Below are positions 48,804 to 60,800 of a stretch of 64,000 nt of DNA, one piece after another (the stretch's first letter is position 1; every line of letters begins with the position of its first letter). The position numbers and the translations under genes are program-made. The notes under the pieces were generated by a model. The model ran no database searches and was not told the origin of the DNA. It was given only the letters and a program-made list of their open reading frames with translations. The stretch lies in contig JANQLS010000198.1 of the NCBI GenBank assembly GCA_028280485.1, positions 1 through 64,000 of the forward strand, in the 5' to 3' direction. This DNA is from Planctomycetota bacterium. Its GTDB lineage: Bacteria > Planctomycetota > UBA8108 > JACQVS01.

Positions 48804-51800
48804 ATGGCAATGCGATCTTGGGATCAAGGATTCACTACTAATCAGAATCAATGCTTCAACAAAAACTTCATCCTGAAATGTTTCATCGTTTTCATAATAA
48901 ACGCACTTACGTTCTTACCGATTTACGCAGGTCCTGAAAATGCCACCGTGCAACACGGATCGGCGACGATTCAACGTCAGGGAGATTTAACTCAAATCAC
49001 GACTTCGCACCAAGCGATCATCGATTACAAGAGCTTCGATGTTAAGGCTCATGAAACCGTTCAATTCATTCAGCCTTCATCTTCATCTAGAGTCTTGAAT
49101 CGAATTACAAACATGTTACCGACTCAAATCGATGGTGTGATCAAGGCGAATGGTGCCGTTTACTTTGCCAACCCAGCGGGGATTTATTTTGGGCAAAGAG
49201 CAGTCGTCGATGTCGCGAAGCTTTACGCCGCTGCTGGTGAAATTTCGAATGCCGATTTCTTGAGCGCTCGAGATCGATTCACTTCGTTCAAGGGAAGTGT
49301 GATCAACCATGGAACATTGAGAGCCAACGATGTGCATCTGATGGGATCGCGAGTTGCTAACTACGGTATCATCGATGCGGGTCGGCTCGTCTCGATTCAG
49401 GTCGGTAAAGAAATCTACATCGGGAATGCGGATGGAAGAACCATCATCCAAATCGAAGGAGCTCCCGATGCTTCTTCTTCTCAAAATAATGAACCTGCCA
49501 TCACCAACGATGGGACGATTCAAGTTCCTCAAGGAAGAATTTTTATTGGCGCTGGTGATTTAGAATCCCTCGCCTTCCGTCATCAAGGTGAGATCAAGGC
49601 TGACGAAGTTGACATTCGAGCTGAAAAAGGAAAAGTTGAAATCGCGGGTGATATCGATGTTCGGTCAGAAACCTCGGGTGGTGATGTTACGGTCGTTGCT
49701 AAAGAGGTCGATGTTCACAATTCCGTTATCGATGCTTCGGGTGAAGAAGGCGGCGGTCGAGTTCGCATCGGTGGAGCCTATCAGGGTGATGATGAATTAC
49801 CCGCTTCTGAATTGACTGTCATTCAAGAGAGCGCAACGATCAAAGCTGATGCCATCACGAAGGGTGATGGGGGTGAAGTCATCGTTTGGTCGGATGGAGA
49901 GACGGTCTTCGCCGGAAACATCTCAGCTCGTGGAGGGCAAGAGAGTGGTGATGGCGGTTTCGTTGAAACATCGGGTTTAAAGATGTTGACCTCCACCGGC
50001 TCCGTTGTGGCTAGTGCACTCAACGGTCAAGGAGGCATGTGGCTCCTCGATCCTTCTGACATCAATATCTTAAGTTCAGCCACCGCGGCGGGTACGTTTA
50101 CGGGTGGTGCTCCCAATACCTTTAATCCTACCGGGTCTGGAACGGCCACCGTGGATGTGGCTGACATCAATGCTTCGCTCAATTCAGGAACCAGTGTCAC
50201 CATTACGACGACTTCAGGTGGTTCCCAAACCGGAAACGTGACATTTGTAGCCGGGGCTGGTAACGCCATCTCTAAAACTTCGGGTTCCGATGCCACATTG
50301 AGAGTCGATGCAGCCGGAGATATCACGGTGAACTCCACAATCGAAAGTACAACGGGCCGCTTGCACCTCGACTTTAATAATTACTCCGATCTCACCATCA
50401 GCTCTACCGGTTCCTTGAGTACGAATGGCGGTAATATCACTTTCGATAGTGCCTCCAATGGGGCCTTCAGTTCACAAGGAACCATCGATACGGGAGCCGG
50501 GAGTCTGACTATCAATCACGGAACAGGAGCCATCAGTGTTTTGAACACGATTCAATCCAATGGCGGTGCATTGAGTTTTACGGGAGGTTCCTTTAATAAC
50601 GCTACCACGGGAACGATCGATACTAATGGTGGGGCTGTCGCTCTGGTGATCGGAGGCAGTGGGGCGGTTACGCTTACCAACACGATCGACCTTTCGGGAG
50701 GCTTAGGAGCCTTTACCATCGCCGATACGGCGGGCACGATTTCAGTTTCGACGAACATCACTGCCGGTGGAGGCGCAATTCAATTTGGCGATAATCCGTT
50801 TGTTCTCATTTCCGACTCTACGATCACCAATACGGGCAGTGGGGCTATCACCTTTGGTGGAACAGTGAATGGGGATGGCGGTGCGGATGTACTCACATTA
50901 TCTGCAGGATCAGGAAACATCTCGTTTTTAGGTAATGTTGGTACTACGAATGGTATTGGAACACTTTCAATTACCGGGACAGGCTCGTCAACATTTAGCG
51001 GCACTCTTGATGGGAACAACCAAGCTACTGCGCTCAGTGTTTCGGGCGGTTTATCTGCGTTGACTTTTTCACAAGCGATCGGTGCGTCCGCTGCTATTGG
51101 CTCGATCACGGCTTCGGCTGGAGACATTACCGTAGCTAATATTGGTGGTGGATCAGCCGGAGTTACGGGAAATACCATCCTGACGGCGACCGATGACTTA
51201 ACCTTTACGGGAACGACCTACAACGCCAATCAACAAGCTTATACTGCTGGTCCGACTACGTTTGAATTGACGGCTGGAGCCGACGTGACCTTTTCCTCTT
51301 CAAATGATTCCATTTCTTTCAGTGGAGGAAGGTTGAATCTCGCTAATGGAAGTGACCTTACGCTCTCAAGTGCTGGTGGTAATATTACTGTCTCATCGAT
51401 CGAAGGATCGAGCGATGAAACGGTTACTATCAACGCGGGAGTCGGAGCGGTCACTTCGGGTTCGATCGGAGCGAATGTCGCGGGTGGAATTCACGATGTC
51501 GCAATTACGGGTAGTGCCATCAGTCTCAGTGGAAATATTATCACCTCGGGGGCTACTGGAGGTTCGAACCCAGGTGACATCACTTTAACCGGCCCGGTCA
51601 CCTTTACGGCTGATTCCACCTTACGGACTCAAGACGATACTCAAGGAGATGGCAATATCACCTTCACGAGCTCCATCAATGGAGCTCGTAACATCATCTT
51701 CGATTTAGGAGATGGAGGGAACTTAAGTGTCGCTGGAGTTGTTGGTGGAGTGAATGCTCCGACCGCGATCACGATTCAAGATGTCAATACGAGTACTTTT

Positions 51801-54800
51801 TTATCGGCGGTAACTGTCGCCGGAAACTTCAGTCAGCTCGACGGAACCGGTACTTCGACCTTTCAAGGGGCACTGTCTAGCACGGGTGCGATTCTACTTA
51901 ATGCGACTGAAATCAACTTTACTGGCGGTGCCAATTCCATCAGTGGCTCCTCTATCGTTTTTGAGCCCGGATCATCCACTTCGATTCGGTTAGGAGGGAC
52001 GGCCGATACGGGAGCGAGTGTTCTCGACATTACCGACACCGACATCACCGCCTTAGCTAATGGTTACTCAACGATCACTATCGGTAAAAGTGGAGCTAAC
52101 GGAACGGTTCCGATCATCGTCGACAGTTCGGGGGCACGTTTTGGAGATTCATTGGTTATCCATGCTGCCGGTTCCGGAGCCTCGGTGAATGTGACTGGGC
52201 AATTGGACACCTTAGCCGATGGAGATACTGGAAGTATTACTATCAATGGTGGAGGAGGAACATCCATCTCCAACGATATCGTTACCTCAGCCGGGGTTAT
52301 CACTATCGACGATACGGTGACGATCAGTAATTCAGGAGTGGAGATCAACTCGACGAATGGAGCCTCCACTGGGGCAAATATTTCCGTAACTGGAGATGTT
52401 CAGGGAGTCGTCGCTCTCAATGACCTTACCGTCGATGCGGGAACGCAAGGTAATGTTTCGCTAGCGATCGACGGTGCTACTGTTAATTCGATTGGTGCCA
52501 CTCAAGCATTGGATTCATTCACCGTTGATGGATCGAACATCAATTTGGGTCATGTCGGTGCTTCGGGTGGAGGATCTGAAGGGGTTACCGGAGCTACGGA
52601 TGTCGATGCCGGAAACACGCTGACATTAGAAGGTACTCAGTACAATACCGCTGGCAGTCAAACGTGGGAAGCGGGTTCAGGTGAAATTCAAATTGTAGGT
52701 GGGTCGACGACAACTTTTAGGACGACTGCAGATAACCTTACTTTTACGGGGGCGGATGTCAATTTAAGTAATGGATCCAATCTCGTTGTAACAACGAATG
52801 CAAGTGGGCCGACGGCTGGCGCCGTAACCTTCACCGGAAATATCGAGGGTACCAGTGATGAAACGGTTTCCATTAGTGCTACCGATGGAGCGAGTGGTTA
52901 CGGGAATCTTTCTTTAAAATCTGTGGGGAATAGTAATGGAATTCTTAGTGTCAATGCCACTGGAGCTACCATAACTCTGGATGGCAATATCCTGACGAGC
53001 TCCACGGACTCGGTCTCCAACTTAATCCAATTGACCGGTAACACCGGAATCGTTTTAGCTTCAAATCACAACTCGACTGCAGGTCGAGGCGGTGTGACTT
53101 GGGTGGGACCAGTCGATGGTTCGAGTCCAAGTCTTTACGGGCTAACCTTGAGTGCTGCTGGATCGGCAACCCGAGGAAATGTTGTTGCTACCGGAATTTT
53201 TGGTGGAAACCAAATCGTCGACTATCTGAGTGTTACAGCTGCCGATGTCACCCTGGGAAAATTGAACTTGGGCGATGGTTTATCCCATGTCGGGAACTCG
53301 GGAGTGGCTCTCTTAGTCAATTCAAATGGAGGAACTGGCTTAACTTTACAGGGTGATGTGAATACGACGTTAGATACAGTGAACACGACTTCGGATGGAG
53401 CCGTTCAGATTACTGGTGCAATCGTGCTCAATCCTCAAGCAGGTCAAGTAGCAAACTCCAATGTCATTCTTATCACCACGGGGGATTCAGCCGGTACGGA
53501 TCGAGGATTGACCTTTGCCGGGAATCTATCGGTTGCGAGTTCCCGAGTCACTTCACTGAGGTTGAATGCTGGGACGGGAGCCATCGACTTATCGGGTGCA
53601 ACTCTCACCGGGCTCGATAGCTTGGTGGTTGATAATGCGAGTACAGTCACCTTACCCGTATTGACTGTCGGAGACGGGGCTACCATTTCAGGGAAACAAG
53701 CGATCGATGTGAATTCATCTTCAACGATTACCTTGACGGGCAACCTCGATACAACGGGTGAGGGTTCGGGTAATAACGCGGGCTCTATTCAATTCTCGGG
53801 TTCGACAGGGATTGTCATCGATCCTTCGAGTGGGTCATCGCTCAGTTTAACGACAGATATCGCCGGAGTCGGGACCGATGGAAACGTCACGATTCCGGTG
53901 TCCTTGAATGCTGATAACTTTGAATCACTGGCGATCGATGCCGGAACGACTGGAGATATTGATCTCAACGCTTCGTTGGGCGCGACGAATCGAGTGGGTG
54001 CCCTGACGCTTGAAGGTAACAATATCGACCTCGACGGTTCGATCGAAGCCTCGTCGATTACCGCAACGGGTCACTCTTCGATTCAGGTGGATTCCGGTGG
54101 TGGTAACTCTTTAGTGATCGATACAAATGGTGGGGATCTCACTTTAACGAGTGTTCTGTTCGATGCCGACTCCACGGCAACTTTTACCTCAACGGGTGCT
54201 AGTTCAAGTGATGAAGTTTATCTCCTTCCCAGTTCCGGTTCTCAGTCGATTGGGATCGGAGACGGAGCCGCAAGTGGTTCGACCGTTGATATCTCTGAAG
54301 ATTTCCTTCAAGCCATCAGTTCTACTTTCAATGAAGTGGTGATCGGTTTAAGCGGAGGCGCACAAACGGGAACGATTACTGTTAATGATTCGAGTGGATT
54401 AACGGGTCTTCAAACGGGCCTCCATCTTCGGGCGGGAGGAGCCGCGGTATCATTAGAAAGTGGAGTCACCATCACGGAATCCGGAAAGGCTTTCAAAATT
54501 ATCGGGGGAGGATCGGGTACGACCTCACAGTCGACTCTCACGGTTCAAACTAACGCTGGAGATATTTTAATTCAGGATGACCTCAATGTGGGTTCATCCT
54601 CCACCTTAACGCTCGACACTCAGTCTGGAGCTGGAAATGTTTCAGTTACTGGAAACATTCGAGACTTTGGTACTGGAAACTTGATTGTCTCGGCGGGAAG
54701 TGGTGCTGTCACATTTGGAGATTCGACATCCGATGAAATCGGGAATAGCTCGGGTTCGAATCGCTTTGGTGATGTTCAAGTTACCACTACGGGGAATGTG

Positions 54801-57800
54801 ACTGTTAATTCTTCGATCTTTGGAGATTCGTTCCATAAGGCAGGAGCCGGTGGAGATGTCACATTCTTATCTCCCCTTCAACTCAACGGTACTTCTCTGA
54901 CAGCCAGTGGAGATTCCCTTGCAGTCCAAGCGAACAATATCACTTTCCAAAATGCTGCTTCGGTAGCCGTAGCTTCAGGTGGGGGAAATGTGGACCTCGA
55001 TGGTACGGGTAGCGGGCTATTGAGTATCGGAACTGGGGATTTCAATTTACACACTCAATCAGGAGCTACTTTCTCCATCGATGGAAATTTCTCGACGGTG
55101 ACCACCGGCTCTGATGTCGAGACTCAAGCTGGATCTATCTCGATTCTCTCCCCATTGGTATTAAGTCAGAATGTAATCCTCGATACGACCAACGGATCAT
55201 CGAGTGGGGCGGATCTCACCCTCTCCTCAGTCGATGGAGGAGTTTCAACTCATTCCTTGAGCTTGAATGCCGGTAGTAATGGTGATGTCACAGCCAGTGG
55301 AATCTTAGGAAACAATCATGCTTTGGGAGGTTTGACGATTACCGACGCGGATGCCGTTTCCATCAGCTCCCTTCAAACTGATCAGGGATTGACTTCTTCA
55401 AGTACTACTTTTACAGCGACAGGAGCGATCGAATCTTCAGGTCAAGCCGTAACGGTTACCACAGATGGCTCGACGGGAACTGTGCTGAACCTCGCAGCTA
55501 TCGACTCGAACAGTCAATCAGTGACATTAACTTCGAGCGATGATATCGCGTTAAATGGAACTGTGGAGTCGAGTACTCAAGGGGGTACATTTACGATTCA
55601 AGGAACTTCTACTTCAACGGCGCTCGCCTTTGGAACTGGAGCCGGAAGTGCTCAAGGTGCAGGAAATGGAGTTCACCTAAGTGATGCCTCCGTAGCCAAT
55701 ATCGGAAATGGATTCACGACGGGTGGAGTCGTCTTTGGGCAATCAGGACAAACTGGAGCTGTCGATTTTGCGGGTACGGCTCAAAGTTACGGTGAAGCTC
55801 TGACTCTTCAAGCTGGAGGGGGAGCCAATGTTGGGATTAACACGAATCTCAGTACAACGGAAAATTCAGGGAAGAATATTACTATCATCACCGGGTCTTC
55901 CTCAGATGTGACGCTTGCCGGTAACCTTTCAACGAATGGCGGAGCGATTAGTGTCACCGGAACGGGTGAACTGATGGTGTCTTCCGGTCAAACCCGAACC
56001 TTAGACACGGCGACGAGCCAAGCGACTGCGGGTAACATTCAACTTTCAACGGTGGATATCACTTCGACGAGTTCGGGCTCACAGCTCGTTTTAGATGCTT
56101 CAGCCAGTACTCAAGGTGGGCAGGTCAGTATCGGTGAAGTCGATGCATCGGGAGGCAGCGCTCTGCGAACATTAACAGTTGATGGCACGGGGGGTTCAAC
56201 TGCAGGATCGATTACTCTTCACGGAGATATTCTATTAGCGGGAGTCAGCTCTGGTTCGGAAGCAGCTCTTTCATTAACGGGAATGGATATCATCCTTTCT
56301 GATGATGTTTCGATCAACACGAGTTCAGCCGGTGACTTTAATGCAGGGGCGATTTCCTTAGGGACGGGTGCCATCTACGGGGATGCCAGTGGTTGGGATC
56401 TATCCCTGAATTCAGCTTACTTGGGTTCATTCACTCGAAATGGTGGAGCGGTTACGGTGGGATCTCTCGGTCAAGGTAGCGGTCAATCCTTTCTCAGTTC
56501 CTTCACTATCAATGCTTCGAGCACCACGGGCGATCGAGGGACTGTGAATCTCGACGGTGATGTTCTCGTTCATGGAAGTGGAGCTCGAGCAGTTGACATT
56601 ATTGGAAACCTAATCGTCCAACGTGATCTTAGAATCGACACCAACCAAGCAAGCGGAGTCAACGCGGGGGGAATTGATCTCGCTCAAGCGACGATTTCCG
56701 CCTCGACATCGGGGGTGGATCTGACTTTAGATACTTCTACTACGGACGCTCAAAATGGTGGTGCCATTGAAATCGGGGTCGTCGAAGGATCGACTCGAAT
56801 TCATAGCCTGACTGTGGATTCCAAAAGTGGATCAACTGGGACTGATGGAACGATTACTTTGGGTCAAGCCTCCACAACGACCAACCTTCAAGTCGAAGAC
56901 CATGTGAATCTGACGGATGGAGGTAATGTTCAATTGATCGGTGCTGTAAACATCGATACGAATCCCGATGGCGTTGGAATTCGCGATGGTGATGTGTTGT
57001 TCAATTCGCAAGGAGTCTTAAACGGCACCTTCGCTTTCTCGATCGATACTCGTGACGCTACTTCTCAAGGAGGCCATGATGGCTCGATTCAATTGCCCGG
57101 TACTGTAGGAACCACGAATCGATTAGGCACAGTCTCATTGAGTTCAGATACGGGAACGATTTCCTTCGGAAACTCCGATCCGGGTGGAGCGGATACTGCT
57201 TCTTTCCAAGCAGGTGCGATTACTGTAAGTGGTGAGGCTCGTATTCAAGGTACGACGCAAATCAACTCTAATGGAAACGCCATGGATCTCTCGGGAACTC
57301 AGTTTGCTGGGTCGGGAGGCCTTTGGGATTTAACTTTGAGTACCACTCCAACGAGTACGGGGTCGGGAGGAGCTTTGTCACTGGGTTCAGTGGGAGCTCC
57401 TTCGGGTTCAACGAGAATCAATGATCTTCAAATGGACACGCGCGCTAACGCTTCAGGTTCAACGGGAGTAGTTACGCTTAACGGAGATGTCTCGGTTGAC
57501 GACAACGGAGTTGGAGATTTAGGTAGTTTCACCGTTCAGGGCTCCCCTCATTTGGTGATTTCAAATGATGTGACTATCGATACCGAGTTTGCCGGTAATG
57601 CTGCGGCTGGTGAGATTCATCTCGGATCAGGTGCGATCTCTGCCGATGCTGCTGGTTACGATTTCAGTTTAGATGCTCGCGGGAATGGTACGGGTGGAAC
57701 GATCACTCTCGGCCAGTTGGATTCAACGGTTGGAGGATCTTTCCTCGGTGGATTCAGCGCGATGACCGAAGGGAGTTCGGCTCATGTCAATTTACCCAGT

Positions 57801-60800
57801 TCGATCCTTTTAGACGATTCCATTACAAGCCCAACTGGGGCGACCTTAGTGGGACGAGTTCAACTCGCAGGAAATTCCACGATCGATACCGAACAAGGTG
57901 ATAATTCAAATGCAGGGACCATCGATTTATCGCAAGCCGAAATCTTCTCTTCTGTTTCCGATTCGACTCTCAGTTTAAATTCTTCGACGAGTGGGTCTTC
58001 AAATGCGGGAGCAGTTCAGCTTGGACAGTTTAACGACGATTCCTCGAGCGCCTCTTACTTGAGATCTGTTTCCGTGGATGCCACTACCGGGTCAGGGACG
58101 AGTGGAACGGTCACTCTTCATAACGATATCGATTTAGATGCTTCGGGCTCGGGTGGAGCCAGTAGTTTTACGATCAGTGGGGATAGTCCAGTTGTCATTT
58201 CTAATACTCTTGAGATCGACACCGAGCAAGGAGGAAATGTTGCGGGGGGAGCGATCAACTTAGGAACAGGAACGGTTTCTTCAGATAGCTCAACTCCATA
58301 CTTATTAACCTTAAATGCTCAAGGTAATGGCACGGGTGGCAACATCGATTTTGGTGCTTTCGGGACTACGAATGGTGGTCATCGAGTCGGCGGGCTTTTA
58401 GCTCGAACGGAAGGATCGGGTCAAATTGGATTGAGTTCCAATCTGGAGACTTCGGATTCTACGGGTTCCCTCTCGGGCCGAGGTGTAGAGTTGATCGGCA
58501 ACGTGGTCGTCGACGGGCAAGTCACCATCGACACCGCAGGAAGTGGAGTTACGACTGGAAGTCCCATCAATTTGAGTCAAGCGACTATCAGTGCTAACGG
58601 ATTGAATCGAAGTCTCGCACTCAACTCTGCCGGAACTACAACCGGGGGATCGGTTCAGTTGAGCTCTGTTGGGAATACAACGGGTGGTAATTACCTTCAA
58701 GGTTTGAGTCTCGACACTTCGGGTAGCTCAACGGATGGAAGTGTATCGTTTTCTGGTGATGTAAAACTTTCGGATGGAGGAACGAGTACCGCTAGCTCAT
58801 TGAGCGTTACGGGTCCTTCAGAAGTTAACTTCATCGGGTCGAGAACGATCGACCTCTCAAGCTCGACGTTGGGCACTCAGGCAGGATCGATCGATTGGGG
58901 AAGCTCAACCATGCGAGCCAACGCCTCGGGATCGACCTTGACTTTAAAAACTGATCATACGGGAGCGGGAGGTGTCGGAGGAGACATCCGTTCTTTAGTA
59001 GGGATCGAAGACGGGTCAGGATCCTACTTTGACGCCGTAACCTTAGACGCATCGGGTGCAACGGATGGAACGATTTCATTCGTGGGATCGACCCCAAAGA
59101 TCGAGGTGGTGGGTTCCAATGGAGGAAGCGCTTCTCAAGTAGGTATTCGCGTCGAGGGTGAAGTGAGCATTCCTGCGGGGACTTTAACATTAGATACCAA
59201 TCCCTCAAATCAAGTCATCGGTAGCCAAGCGATCGATGCGAGTCAAGCTCAGTTTGATGGGCCAGGAGGCTTGGTCTTGGATACTTCAGGGAGTAATGCA
59301 TCTACCGTTGCTGGAAATATCTATTTGAATGACGTCGGTTCCACGACACCAGTAAGTTCCGTCACTACCGACAGTCGTGGTACGACTTCCTCAGGTGACC
59401 TCATTTTATCTGGATCAAGGATCGCAACCGATGGCGGAAACATCGATTTCCAAAATTCGGAGGATGTTCAATTGGCGGCGGGGACTTCAGTTACTTTAGA
59501 TACGGAGACCGGAGGCAATCAAGCTGCAGGATCGGTTTACTTCGCGGATTCAACCGACTCTCGGGGTGCCATGATCACGGGTCAAGCCTCCGGGAACGAA
59601 CAGGTTGTTATCCAAACTCAAAGTTCAGCGGGTGATGGTGATGTCCGTATCGGAGAAGTCGGTACTTTTTCAACTCCCTTAGGTGGTTTAGCTATCTCAG
59701 CAGGATCAGGGAGTGTGAGCATCTTTGATAATGTATACACTTCAAGTGTCGGCTCGGCGAGCTTGAATGGAGTTCAAAGTTACAATGGGATTGTGAGTTT
59801 ACTCACAAATCCAAACTTCACTGGAAACCTTGTTGGCTTTACGGGTAGCCTCGATGGAGCACGATCGGTAACGATCACGGGAGATGCCCATTTCCAAGCT
59901 CGCCTAGGTGGGACCACGCCCTTAACGTCTCTTACGGTAACGGGCTCGACGACTTTCCAGTCAGCGGGTAGCAGTTCTCAGCCAACGGTTACTACGACTG
60001 GGAATCAAATCTATGGTGACAATTCAACGGTTGACGGGGTGACTTTCTCTTCTGAGACTTATTTATCTGGAGCTGATCTTACTTTTGACAGCACTCTGAG
60101 CGGAGCCCAGGACTTGGGAATCTCTTCTTCAGGAGCGGTTGCTTTCAATGGAAAGGTCGGAGATAGCACCAGTTCCTTAACTCCAATCGGAGATGGTACG
60201 GGAGCTTCAATTCGTTTGGATCAAGCCAATTCGGTAACCTTTAATCAAGCGGTTGAAGTCAACTCAGGGATCACTCAATCGAGTAATGCGGGTACGTTGA
60301 CACTTCGGGATAATGTTACAGTTCGGGGTGGGGACACTGCGAATACCTTCAACGGAGACGTGACTTTAGACGGACTTACATTTAATACTCAAGTGAGTTC
60401 AACATTCGGTGATTCCACCAGTGATCAGTTGACGGTTTCTGCAAATTCTTCGGTTAGAGCGACGACTCTAACGGGTGACCTCCTTTTTAATTCTATGGTC
60501 GATGGTCCCGGTGGGTTAACCGTTCACGCTGAAGGGGGGACGGTTCAATTCATGACCGCGATTGGTCAAACGGTTCCTCTCGGGTATTGGACTTTACAAA
60601 CGGCATCCATTTTTGAATTGAATCAATCGGTCTATACAACTGGTGATATCAATTTGATCCGTTTGGGAGCCAGTGAGCCTCCTCCAGTCGCCACCATTTA
60701 CCGAAGAGTGGGTGACGTGCTTCTATCCAGTACGAATGGGAATGTCACTCTCGGTGCTTTCCATAAGCTGACGGCTTTAGGGAACGTTACGATTTTAGCT

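Noticed and set aside
50027-59208. Many antisense ORFs on the minus strand inside the giant exoprotein gene
   Set aside because: Low-complexity products mirroring the Gly/Ser/Thr-rich coding strand; shadow ORFs with no family signature.
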